Assembly: GCA_963691905.1 (NCBI GenBank)
Contig: OY829894.1
Coordinates: forward strand, 1,178,001 to 1,242,000
Direction of reading: 5' to 3'
DNA length: 64,000 nt
DNA from: QGON01 sp963691905
GTDB lineage: Bacteria; Pseudomonadota; Gammaproteobacteria; Chromatiales; Chromatiaceae
Shown: positions 52,855 through 60,867 of the stretch, piece by piece
Layout: every line of letters begins with the position of its first letter
Numbering within the stretch: position 1 is the first letter of the stretch
Made by a program: the position numbers and the translations under genes
The notes under the pieces: generated by a model
What the model was told of the DNA's origin: nothing
Seen by the model: the letters and a program-made list of their open reading frames with translations, nothing else
Database searches by the model: none

Positions 52855-53490
52855 ATGCGACTGCATAAACAACAGATCCTTGTCATCACCCTGGCACTGC
52901 TGATTCCCATCATCCCCTTCGCGGTAATCGGGGAACTTCCAGGGGAGCAGTGGCTCTCCGCCACCGATGACAACGCGCTCTACTTCGGATTGACCGGGGC
53001 GGGTCTGCTTGCCAGTGATATCCTGCTGCCGATTCCTTCGAGCATCGTAGGCACCATGCTCGGTGCCCGTCTCGGTATTATCCCAGGCTGGCTCTGGTGC
53101 TGGCTTGGACTGATGCTGGGAAATATGTTCGGCTGGCTGGCCGGGCGCATGCTGTTTTCCAGACCCGACAGAGCGTTGCCCGAGGCGCCAACGCTGGTCA
53201 TACTCGCCATCAGCCGACCGGTGCCGGTGCTGGCAGAAGCGGTCGCCTTCGCCGCTGGTGCGGGAGGCATGTCACTTCAGCACTTTTTTCTGGTCACGCT
53301 CATCGCAAACGGACTGATCTCCCTGGTTCTGGCAGGTAACGGCGCCACCCTTCTGCCGGATTCATTTCTTGGGCCTGGCCTGTTGATTCCATTGGGTTTG
53401 CCGGTGGTGACATGGCTTGTCTGGCGACGCTATCGGAAACGGAGCAACGATAGCCGCAGTGGTGCGCACAGCGCACCCTACAGGGAGTAG
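52855..53490 (+). CDS. VTT/DedA-like membrane protein
   Basis: A 211-residue VTT-domain (SNARE-associated) protein with about five hydrophobic segments. SDILLPIPSSIVGTMLGARLG and ISRPVPVLAEAVAFAAGAGG are the two re-entrant-loop motifs. VTT proteins are linked to lipid scrambling or polyprenyl-phosphate recycling. The final codons (SGAHSAPYRE) are read from a half-copy of the family B palindromic repeat, so the C-terminal tail is derived from that element. Confidence 0.82.
   Translation: MRLHKQQILVITLALLIPIIPFAVIGELPGEQWLSATDDNALYFGLTGAGLLASDILLPIPSSIVGTMLGARLGIIPGWLWCWLGLMLGNMFGWLAGRMLFSRPDRALPEAPTLVILAISRPVPVLAEAVAFAAGAGGMSLQHFFLVTLIANGLISLVLAGNGATLLPDSFLGPGLLIPLGLPVVTWLVWRRYRKRSNDSRSGAHSAPYRE
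53461..53481. repeat. Half-copy of palindromic repeat family B
   Basis: Twenty-one bases match the right arm of the family B elements at 10373-10393 and 48189-48209. No left arm is present. The element lies inside the last codons of the VTT gene. Confidence 0.75.
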
Positions 53491-53522
53491 AAACAGATCC
53501 CGGGAGACAGATTGAATGCCTG

Positions 53523-54110
53523 CTAATATTTAATTCCGCGTAGGTGTTCTTGCCGAACTTTCATCGATTCACGGATATTGAACATCTCTTGCTGGATGAG
53601 TTCCAACTTACGAACGGTCTCTTCAGGCAGACCCTCTGGATAGACCAGTTCGCCATCGGCATTATAGTAACCACCGCTTTGCAAAAAACGGTCTGCCAAT
53701 TCCGATATCTCACCTTTGTAGCGCTCAATAGCTTCTTCGGCAATCTCCTTGATCTCGGCATCAGCCTGCACCTTTCCCAGGTAAGCCTCGAAGGAGGCCT
53801 CTTCAGACTCGCCACCCTTGACCTGCTCAGTTGCCTGGTCAATTACCTGCTGAGATGTCTCTTCCTGGTCTGTAACATCGGGTTTCTCCACCGGGGCTGG
53901 CGACTCCGCCTCCAGCGGCGACATTTCGACGACCTGATGCTTATTTGCTTCGGGGAAGGGAGCAGGACTCGACGGGGCGTCTGTCTGCAACTGCACCGGC
54001 TGAATACCCCCCAGACCGTCAGTCGATTCCTCATCCTCTGAGAAGAGATCAAGGAGCATCAGTACGGCCACAAACGTAGCCCCAATTGTTATGATATTTT
54101 GCATCTTCAT
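53523..54110 (-). CDS. Acidic membrane-anchored protein, unknown
   Basis: A 195-residue protein with one N-terminal hydrophobic helix (about 5-22), then a long acidic, Pro-rich linker (about 25-95), and a helical C-terminus (about 100-195). Its overall shape resembles small periplasmic or membrane tethers, but no domain is recognisable. It lies downstream of the tandem PKD genes, beyond a strong terminator, so it should have its own promoter. Confidence 0.6.
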   Translation of the reverse strand: MKMQNIITIGATFVAVLMLLDLFSEDEESTDGLGGIQPVQLQTDAPSSPAPFPEANKHQVVEMSPLEAESPAPVEKPDVTDQEETSQQVIDQATEQVKGGESEEASFEAYLGKVQADAEIKEIAEEAIERYKGEISELADRFLQSGGYYNADGELVYPEGLPEETVRKLELIQQEMFNIRESMKVRQEHLRGIKY

Positions 54111-54151
54111 AAGCAGGATAATGCGCCTATCTCCCCCTCATTGCCAATAAA

Positions 54152-54183
54152 AAACCCGCCCCGGCTCCAGCCGGGGCGGGTTT
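54152..54183 (-). terminator. Strong rho-independent terminator after paralogue A
   Basis: AAACCCGCCCCGGC (54152-54165) pairs perfectly with GCCGGGGCGGGTTT (54170-54183) across TCCA; the minus-strand transcript ends TTTTTT. It lies 47 bases after the stop of the first PKD gene. A near-identical hairpin follows the second copy at 57036. Confidence 0.92.
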
Positions 54184-54229
54184 GTAGTTTCTCACTTGAA
54201 GGGCCTCCCTGGCCCCTGTTCATCCAGAC

Positions 54230-56683
54230 TTACGGCGCCAGAGGCGGCAGGTTTGGAATTACATAGTGAGTGCCGTCTGAGTCGAACTCAGCCTTCCATT
54301 CCCAGACTCCACCGAAGGGAACTCGACGGTTGAGAACAGTCGATATATCGGCAGTCTTGGCGCCAGGATCACAGGCAGTTGCTGCTTGCGCAGCAGGAGC
54401 CAATGTACCCAAGAGCGACGTATCGTCAATGATCGTGCGGTTGTCAGGCACACCGGTCAGCGTCATCTCCAGGTTCTGGAGTTCTGCATCACCGATATTC
54501 TCAACCGTAATGATCATGCCGTAGTGGTAGGTGAAACGACCCGTGCGGGTAACCCAACAGTTCTCATAGTTGGTCACATAGGCCAGACCGACTGCGATAA
54601 ACTCAGCACCGGAGGCATCAGAGGCACCATGATTATCGGTCACCCTCAATGTAGCCACGCCAGAGGTTGGAACCGGGAAGGTCTTGGTCACCACGGACCA
54701 GTCACCTGCTGTTACAGGGGTACCGTCGTCAGGCACTTCGTTGAAGGCAGCATTTCCGTTCAGATCCCACTCGTATGAGACGATAGTGTCACCAGGGTTC
54801 GGATCGAAGGATGCCGAGCCGTCGAAGGTTACCGGAACGCCAGGGATCGCAGCCCAAGGGCCGTTGGTTACTGGAACCGGTGGTACCTGGAAGGTACCCA
54901 CTTCAACATTCAGCGAATCACTGTCTGTCATGGCCGGATCGGGATTGGCAGGCGTACCGCCATTATCCGTCACCTGCAGGGTCACCGTGTAGTTGGCGGT
55001 TGCACCCGTATCAGGATAGACATTGCTGGCGGTCACGCCAACCGCGCCTTCACCCGCTGCCGGGAAAGGTCCTGCTTCCCACCAGAGACCGTCGGTGGCA
55101 TTGAAGTCCCATCTGTAGACAAACAGAGCCTTGGTCGGGTCAGTGTGTACTGAAGCGGAACCGTCAAAGTTCACAACAGTACCAGGCAGTACAGACTGGT
55201 CAGGACCGGCCTGTGCAACCGGCGGCAGACTGGCTACTTCAGGCGCCAAGATTGCCAGGGCGACATAGGTGTCGAAGTTCGAATCCCACCAGTTGGACTG
55301 ACCACGGAAGTAGCTGCCCTTATAGGTGGTGGACGTGAACTGACGACTGTTGACCAGCCAATCGGTGTATGCCTGCACCCAGTCGATACCCCGGAAGTCA
55401 TCATCAGGAATACCGTAGAGTTTCATTGCCTTGTAGAAGCCATACATGGAGTAGAAATTGGGCCTGTTGTCGCTGCTCCAGAACTGACTTTCGAGATAGT
55501 TGAACGCATTCTGGACTCGCGCATCCGTGACGGGTGTACCCACCCACTGATGAGAAATCACGCCTGCGGCGGTACGCGCATAGTTGGGACTACCGCAGTA
55601 GGTGTAGCAGAAACCACCCGAGTAGTGCTGAGAGTAGTTCAGCCAGCCCAACTGCTGGGTCTTTGCGACCGGATTGGCATCTATACCCCAACGGGTAGCA
55701 GCCTCAGCCAGCGCCAGTGCAGGCCACTGGTTGACGGAGTTATCGGGTCCACCAGAGTGTTCCCAGTAACGCCAACCGTTGCGGACACAGCTGCTGGCAT
55801 CGCCCTGCGACCAGACCAGATAGTCCTTGGTATCGACGGCGATGTCATACAACGTCATGCCGTTGACTGCAGCATTGCCGTAATTGACCACATGGGACTG
55901 ACCGGTCGCCAGACTGCCCGCATTGACGATAGCCATCATCATGAAGGGTGTGTAGTACTGGTTGGTGGACTGGAAGCGAAGACCCTTGTTGTCGTTGTCG
56001 GCATCCGTATCACCCAACTCAGGGTCTCCAACGCAGGCCTGGTTGGTCATGTTGACCGCCGTAGGATAGACCCGCAGGATACAGGCCAGCCCCTCTTCGA
56101 CCACCGCCTTGTAGATATCCTCGTCGTTGGAGTCGAGGTTATGACCGTGGTTCTCAAAGGCAAGCAGTGCCATACCTGTGGACGCACCATACTGCCCACT
56201 GCCATAGAAGCAGCCGTGAACACTGCTGGCAGGGTTGGTCACAATGCGATTATAGGAGTAACGCAGACCATCATCGATCGCATCATTCTTCTGGCGGTTC
56301 AGGTTATCTGTTCCTATGACCAGCATGTTGATGGTTTCGGAGTCGGTGTCTGCAATGTTGCCGGGGTCCCGGCAGGTAAGCCGCGCCCAGTGAGGTGCAG
56401 CAGAAGTATAGGTGTGGGTTGTATTGATAAAGCGGGTAGCACCCGGAGCAGCCCATAGAGTGGCGGGGGTACCGTCACTGAATTGCCAGCGGCACTCATA
56501 GGCCGCTGCGCCCTCAACGTTGCCGAAGAGTATGCGCTGCTCATTTACCAGTGCATAGGCCGTCGTTACATTATCACCACTTGGCTGTACGCGTACGTTT
56601 ACCGCCGCCTCCACGCTGGACATCGCCAGCATGGCTAACGGCGCAAGCATCGCCAGCCAACGCCATTTTATCGATCTCTTCAT
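54230..56683 (-). CDS. Secreted toroid-plus-PKD protein, paralogue A
   Basis: An 817-residue secreted protein: signal peptide (about 1-26), a central region (about 120-490) with repeated helical motifs reminiscent of alpha/alpha-toroid prenyltransferase/terpene-cyclase-like folds (YGASTGMALLAFENHGH), two PKD repeats (PPVAQAGPDQSVLPG and VTFDGSASFDPNPGD, about 495-700) and a conserved C-terminal domain. ATG 56683 is supported by GGAGGGG and by identity of this region with paralogue B; the longer frame extends into the leader. It has no PEP-CTERM motif. The substrate or binding partner is unknown; surface or matrix attachment is the likeliest setting. Confidence 0.82.
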   Translation of the reverse strand: MKRSIKWRWLAMLAPLAMLAMSSVEAAVNVRVQPSGDNVTTAYALVNEQRILFGNVEGAAAYECRWQFSDGTPATLWAAPGATRFINTTHTYTSAAPHWARLTCRDPGNIADTDSETINMLVIGTDNLNRQKNDAIDDGLRYSYNRIVTNPASSVHGCFYGSGQYGASTGMALLAFENHGHNLDSNDEDIYKAVVEEGLACILRVYPTAVNMTNQACVGDPELGDTDADNDNKGLRFQSTNQYYTPFMMMAIVNAGSLATGQSHVVNYGNAAVNGMTLYDIAVDTKDYLVWSQGDASSCVRNGWRYWEHSGGPDNSVNQWPALALAEAATRWGIDANPVAKTQQLGWLNYSQHYSGGFCYTYCGSPNYARTAAGVISHQWVGTPVTDARVQNAFNYLESQFWSSDNRPNFYSMYGFYKAMKLYGIPDDDFRGIDWVQAYTDWLVNSRQFTSTTYKGSYFRGQSNWWDSNFDTYVALAILAPEVASLPPVAQAGPDQSVLPGTVVNFDGSASVHTDPTKALFVYRWDFNATDGLWWEAGPFPAAGEGAVGVTASNVYPDTGATANYTVTLQVTDNGGTPANPDPAMTDSDSLNVEVGTFQVPPVPVTNGPWAAIPGVPVTFDGSASFDPNPGDTIVSYEWDLNGNAAFNEVPDDGTPVTAGDWSVVTKTFPVPTSGVATLRVTDNHGASDASGAEFIAVGLAYVTNYENCWVTRTGRFTYHYGMIITVENIGDAELQNLEMTLTGVPDNRTIIDDTSLLGTLAPAAQAATACDPGAKTADISTVLNRRVPFGGVWEWKAEFDSDGTHYVIPNLPPLAP

Positions 56684-56824
56684 CGGATTCCCCTCCGTTA
56701 CTACCTGAATTGGCATCCATGCCGACTTTTCATTCCGACTCAAATCTCCTTCTATCGCCACGTACGGATGGTTTGTCCGCATTCTCCCCGTGGATTCCAG
56801 ACAGGCTATGAGCCCGAACTCCTT
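56684..56824 (-). promoter_or_regulatory. Conserved structured-looking leader of paralogue A
   Basis: About 140 bases upstream of the ATG are conserved with the leader of paralogue B. Read on the minus strand: a hairpin GGCU-CAU-AGCC, then CCACG...CGUGG (56789-56793 with 56758-56762) enclosing CGGA...UCCG (56776-56779 with 56765-56768), then GGCA-UGGA-UGCC and the GGAGGGG ribosome site. Stems are kept in the other copy by wobble or compensated bases. A riboswitch or protein-binding leader is possible; I cannot assign it to a known class. Confidence 0.5.
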
Positions 56825-56976
56825 ATTCCAAGTTTAGGAATCAAGACTGCGCCTTACCATGTTAAATCCAGACAATTCGATCAATAACAGCGATAACAAT
56901 GACACTGATCAACTCGTTTATCAGAGAGGTGGGAACGATTCGACTCAAACCTTTTATAACTGCAAACCGCCTGGGT

Positions 56977-56999
56977 AAAAAGCCGGGAGACTGCCGGCT
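56977..56999 (-). terminator. Second hairpin between the tandem copies
   Basis: AGCCGG (56981-56986) pairs with CCGGCT (56994-56999); AAAA at 56977-56980 gives a short U-run on the minus strand. It lies just beyond the main terminator of paralogue B. The rest of the gap up to the leader of paralogue A (56825-56976) has no recognisable feature. Confidence 0.6.
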
Positions 57000-57035
57000 A
57001 AAGGGATAAATCCGACAGACTCACAGGCAATAAAA

Positions 57036-57065
57036 AACCCACCCCGGCTCCAGCCGGGGTGGGTT
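57036..57065 (-). terminator. Strong rho-independent terminator after paralogue B
   Basis: AACCCACCCCGGC (57036-57048) pairs with GCCGGGGTGGGTT (57053-57065); the U-run follows on the minus strand. It differs from the hairpin at 54152 by an A-T pair in place of a G-C pair, so the stem was preserved by a compensated change. Confidence 0.9.
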
Positions 57066-57112
57066 AGTTGTTTCTCACTTGAAGGGCCTCCCTGGCCCCC
57101 GATCATCCAGAC

Positions 57113-59575
57113 TTATGGCGCCAGAGGCGGCAGGTTTGGAATTACATAGTGAGTGCCGTCTGAGTCGAACTCAGCCTTCCATTCCCAGGTCCCACCGAAG
57201 GGAACACGGCGGTTGAGAACAGTCGATATATCGGCAGTCTTGGCGCCAGGATCACAGGCAGTTGCTGCTTGCGCAGCAGGAGCCAATGTACCCAAGAGCG
57301 ACGTATCGTCAATGATCGTGCGGTTGTCAGGCACACCGGTCAGCGTCATCTCCAGGTTCTGGAGTTCTGCGTCACCGATATTTTCAACCGTGATGACCAT
57401 GCCGTAGTGGTAGGTGAAACGACCCGTGCGGGTAACCCAACAGTTCTCATAGGCGGTCACATAGGCCAGACCGACCGCGATGAACTCGGCATCGGAGGCA
57501 GCAGAGGCACCGTGGTTATCGGTCACCCTCAATGTAGCCACACCAGAAGTCGGAGCTGGGAAGGTCTTGGTCACCACACCCGGAGCTACGGGAGTACCGT
57601 CGTCAGGCACTTCGTTGAAGACGCCATCACCATCCAGATCCCAGTCGTATGAGACGATAGTGTCACCAGGGTTCGGATCGAAGGATGCCGAGCCGTCGAA
57701 GGTTACCGGAACACCAGGAATCGCAGCCCAAGGACCGTTGGTTACTGGAACCGGTGGTACCTGGAAGGTACCCACTTCAACATTCAGCGAATCACTGTCT
57801 GTCATGGCCGGATCGGGATTGGCAGGGGTACCGCCATTATCCGTCACTTGCAGGGTCGCCGTGTAGTTGGCGGTTGCACCCGTATCAGGATAGACATTGC
57901 TGGCAGTTACGCCAACCGCGCCTTCACCCGCTGCCGGGAAAGGTCCTGCTTCCCACCAGAGACCGTCGCTGGCATTGAAGTCCCATCTATAGACAAACAA
58001 CGCCTTGGTCGGATCAGTGTGTACTGAAGCGGAACCGTCAAAGTTCACAACAGTACCAGGCAGTACAGACTGGTCAGGACCGGCCTGTGCAACCGGCGGC
58101 AGACTGGCTACTTCTGGCGCCAGGATTGCCAGGGCGACATAAGTGTCGAAGTCCGTGTTGAACCAGTTGTAGATACCACGGAAGTAACTGCCCTTATAGG
58201 TGGTGGACGTGAACTGACGGCTGTTGACCAACCAGTTGGTGTACTCCTGAGTCCAGTCGATACCACGGAAGTTGTCGTCTGGAATACCATAAAGCTTCAT
58301 CGCCTTGTAGAAACCGTACATGGCGTAGAAGTTTCTGGTGTTGCCGTCGCTCGCGGTGGTGAAGAAGTTACGCTCCAGATAATCCAGCGCACGCTGTACT
58401 CTTGAATCACCGATTGGCGTACCTACCCACTGGTGGTCGATCACGCCCGCAGAGGTACGTGCATAGTTGGAGCTACCGCACGATGTGTAACAAAAACCAC
58501 CGCCGTGCCCGGTAGTACCCGGATACTGGGAGTAAGTCAGCCATCCATCCTGCTGGGTCTTGGCTGCTGGATTGGCATCTATACCCCAACGGGTAGCCGC
58601 CTCTGCCAGTGCCAGTGCCGGCCACTGATTTGCGGAGTTATCAGGAGTACCATAGTGCTCTCCATAACGCCAGCCGTTGCGGGCACAACCGTTTGCGTCG
58701 CCCTGCGACCAGACCAGATAGTCCTTGGTATCGATGGCGATGTCATAGAGCGTCATGCCGTTGACCGCAGCATTGCCGTAATTGACCACATGGGACTGAC
58801 CGGTCGCCAGACTGCCCGCATTGACGATAGCCATCATCATGAAGGGTGTGTAGTACTGGTTGGTGGACTGGAAGCGAAGACCCTTGTTGTCGTTGTCGGC
58901 ATCCGTATCACCCAACTCAGGATCGCCTACGCAGGTCTGGTTGGTCATGTTAACCGCCGTAGGATAGACCCGCAGGATACAGGCCAGCCCCTCTTCGACC
59001 ACCGCCTTATAGATATCCTCGTCGTTGGAGTCGAGGTTATGGCCGTGATTCTCAAAGGCAAGCAGCGCCATACCGGTGGACGCACCATACTGCCCGCTAC
59101 CATAGAAGCAGCCCTGATAGCTGCCACCGGTAAGGATACGGTTGTATGAGTAGCGCAGACCATCATCGATCGCATCGTTCTTCTGGCGGTTCAGATTATC
59201 TGCACCTACGACCAGCATGTTGATGGTTTCGGAGTCGGTGTCTGCAATGTTACCGGGATCCCGGCAGGAAAGCCGCGCCCAGTGAGGTGCGGCGGAAGCA
59301 TAAGTGTGGGTTGTATTGATAAAGCGGGTAGCGCCCGGAGCAGCCCATGGAGTGGCGGGGGTACCGTCACTGAACTGCCAGCGGCACTCATAGGCCGCCG
59401 CGCCCTCTACGTTGCCGAAGAGTATGCGCTGCTCACCTGACAACGCATAGGCTGTCGTTACATTATCACCACTTGGCTGTACGCGTACGTTTACCGCCGC
59501 CTCCACGCTGGACATCGCCAGCATGGCTAACGGCGCAAGCATCGCCAGCCAACGCCATTTTATCGATCTCTTCAT
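57113..59575 (-). CDS. Secreted toroid-plus-PKD protein, paralogue B
   Basis: An 820-residue paralogue of the neighbouring protein with the same signal peptide, central helical-repeat region, two PKD repeats and C-terminus. Most residues are identical by eye; differences cluster at about 340-460 (including a GTTGHGGG insertion) and in the second PKD repeat (DWDLDGDGVFNEV instead of EWDLNGNAAFNEV). It has the same GGAGGGG ribosome site. It follows the PEP-CTERM gene on the same strand after 158 bases, so it may be read from that promoter as well as its own. Confidence 0.82.
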   Translation of the reverse strand: MKRSIKWRWLAMLAPLAMLAMSSVEAAVNVRVQPSGDNVTTAYALSGEQRILFGNVEGAAAYECRWQFSDGTPATPWAAPGATRFINTTHTYASAAPHWARLSCRDPGNIADTDSETINMLVVGADNLNRQKNDAIDDGLRYSYNRILTGGSYQGCFYGSGQYGASTGMALLAFENHGHNLDSNDEDIYKAVVEEGLACILRVYPTAVNMTNQTCVGDPELGDTDADNDNKGLRFQSTNQYYTPFMMMAIVNAGSLATGQSHVVNYGNAAVNGMTLYDIAIDTKDYLVWSQGDANGCARNGWRYGEHYGTPDNSANQWPALALAEAATRWGIDANPAAKTQQDGWLTYSQYPGTTGHGGGFCYTSCGSSNYARTSAGVIDHQWVGTPIGDSRVQRALDYLERNFFTTASDGNTRNFYAMYGFYKAMKLYGIPDDNFRGIDWTQEYTNWLVNSRQFTSTTYKGSYFRGIYNWFNTDFDTYVALAILAPEVASLPPVAQAGPDQSVLPGTVVNFDGSASVHTDPTKALFVYRWDFNASDGLWWEAGPFPAAGEGAVGVTASNVYPDTGATANYTATLQVTDNGGTPANPDPAMTDSDSLNVEVGTFQVPPVPVTNGPWAAIPGVPVTFDGSASFDPNPGDTIVSYDWDLDGDGVFNEVPDDGTPVAPGVVTKTFPAPTSGVATLRVTDNHGASAASDAEFIAVGLAYVTAYENCWVTRTGRFTYHYGMVITVENIGDAELQNLEMTLTGVPDNRTIIDDTSLLGTLAPAAQAATACDPGAKTADISTVLNRRVPFGGTWEWKAEFDSDGTHYVIPNLPPLAP

Positions 59576-59724
59576 CGGATTCCCCTCCGTTAATTGAGAC
59601 TACTAGATTTGGCCATCCAGGCCGGTTTATCCATCCCGGCTCAAAGCCCGTCCTTTTCCCACGTACGAACGGCTGGTCCGTATTCTCCCCGTGGTTTCAG
59701 ACAGGCTATGAACCCGAATTCCTT
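59576..59724 (-). promoter_or_regulatory. Conserved structured-looking leader of paralogue B
   Basis: The counterpart of the paralogue A leader, starting ten bases after the PEP-CTERM stop. The equivalents of the stems are GGUU-CAU-AGCC, CCACG...CGUGG (59690-59694 with 59659-59663), CGGA...UUCG (59777-type pairing here at 59677-59680 with 59666-59669) and GGCC-UGGAU-GGCC. Between copies the stems differ by wobble or compensated bases while loops and spacers drift. Confidence 0.5.
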
Positions 59725-59733
59725 GATTGTCGT

Positions 59734-60399
59734 TTAAGCTTTGGCGCGGCGTTTTGCCATACCAAGCCCTGCCAGTCCGGCAAGCATCAGCAACAGTGCT
59801 GTGGGCTCAGGAACCGGACCACCACCGGTGTTGTCGACAACAGTCACATTGAAGTTGTCGATGCGGAAGGCATCGCCAACAGCTGCCGTATCGAACAGCC
59901 AAATGGTGTCGAATGCGAGATCCACCAGGGAGATGCTCATGGCTTCAAATGCTGTTCCGGACTGGGTGATAGTGTCAGAACCAACAACTGCACCGCCAAA
60001 CAACGCCTGCATTACCAGCGTGGAGGCACTTGGCAGCGGGGAGTCGAACATGGCAACCAGAGAGATAGTGGTATCGAAACCGGTACCGCCAACCGATGCG
60101 CCGGGGGCGTCGATGTTGATAAAGCTCTTATCGGGACCAGCACCCATGATCTCATAGGTATCAGCGCCGCTGAGCAGGAACTCATTGGGATCACCGAAAT
60201 CGGTGGTTACAAATGTGTCAGCCCAGGAAGTGAAATCACCCGCAGAGAACTGGTAACCTTCAACCAGCGGATCGGGAGTGCCGTCCAGACCCAAAAAATC
60301 GATCGGCATCGCAGATGCCGCCGAACCCCAAACCAGAAGAGCCGCGCCCGCCAGGGCCAGTGCGGTGCTCTTAAAGCCATTACCAATTACACGATTCAT
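59734..60399 (-). CDS. PEP-CTERM sorted protein
   Basis: A 221-residue secreted protein: signal peptide (about 1-30), a beta-rich central part, and the C-terminal sorting signal VPEPTALLLMLAGLAGLGMA followed by basic residues (KRRAKA). The PEP motif, hydrophobic helix and basic end are the exosortase recognition unit. ATG 60399 is preceded by TGGAGGT. It lies between the sigma54 promoter at 60472 and the paralogue B leader. No exosortase is in this window, so it must be elsewhere on the genome. Confidence 0.88.
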   Translation of the reverse strand: MNRVIGNGFKSTALALAGAALLVWGSAASAMPIDFLGLDGTPDPLVEGYQFSAGDFTSWADTFVTTDFGDPNEFLLSGADTYEIMGAGPDKSFINIDAPGASVGGTGFDTTISLVAMFDSPLPSASTLVMQALFGGAVVGSDTITQSGTAFEAMSISLVDLAFDTIWLFDTAAVGDAFRIDNFNVTVVDNTGGGPVPEPTALLLMLAGLAGLGMAKRRAKA

Positions 60400-60471
60400 T
60401 ATGAAAACCTCCAGGTCAACGAAATTGCAGTTTGTAAACTGACAACATTCTTTCAAAGTCGCATTACACTG

Positions 60472-60487
60472 AGCAATTTCCAGGCCA
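60472..60487 (-). promoter_or_regulatory. Sigma54 (-24/-12) promoter of the PEP-CTERM gene
   Basis: On the minus strand TGGCCTGGAAATTGCT matches the sigma54 consensus TGGCACG-N4-TTGCW at ten of the twelve defined positions, with GG and GC at the exact required spacing. Transcription would start about 60 bases before the PEP-CTERM ATG. A sigma54 activator gene is encoded next door. Confidence 0.72.
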
Positions 60488-60606
60488 ACAAATAATTAAT
60501 ACTTATATTTCAATTGGTTAATGCCATTCACTCAAATCAAAGGAAGTCTATTTATTCCCAATTGTAAAGTTATCCGGCACCTGTGAAATCTCTAAACCGG
60601 CACAAA

Positions 60607-60625
60607 AAAGGAATCTTGTTCCTTT
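60607..60625. promoter_or_regulatory. Dyad, candidate enhancer-binding site or minus-strand hairpin
   Basis: AAAGGAA and TTCCTTT flank TCTTG in a perfect dyad, about 120 bp upstream of the -24 element. That is the usual distance for an activator site at sigma54 promoters. The same sequence could also be a weak minus-strand hairpin followed by Ts. The remaining part of the gap before the kinase (60488-60867) is AT-rich and shows nothing else I can assign. Confidence 0.4.
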
Positions 60626-60867
60626 ATAGCAATTTACCTTACGAAGCAATCGTTTGAAGTTTGTTTTACCCACTGGTTTAAACTTGACTATTCAAAGACT
60701 TGCCACTGAATCTGGAGATAAAAATAAAAAATAAGCTTATTAGCACTTGCTTAATCAATGCTGTGCCGACAATGAAAAAAAGTGTAAATTTTTTCGACAC
60801 ATTTTTTTACTCTCCATTGAAACCAAAAGCTAAGATATGCTGTATTGAGACAAAAGTAGTGAGTTAC

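Noticed and set aside
55550..56458. Open frames opposite both PKD paralogues (also 58433-59149)
   Set aside because: They exist in both copies only because the copies are duplicates, and the coding strand is fixed by signal peptide, PKD motifs and ribosome site.
56684..56824. A GEMM-type cyclic-di-GMP riboswitch in the paralogue leaders
   Set aside because: The A copy contains ACAAACCA, which recalls the GEMM core, but the tetraloop, ACGCAAAGCC block and second helix are absent and the B copy lacks the AAACC element.
54230..59575. CRISPR or satellite-type array suggested by long near-identical stretches
   Set aside because: The repeats are two full genes with intact frames; there are no short regular repeats with spacers.
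60700..60867. A 56-residue N-terminal extension of the sigma54-pair kinase
   Set aside because: The extension is AT-rich and Lys/Asn/Phe-biased, unlike the rest of the protein; family members begin directly before the first membrane helix.
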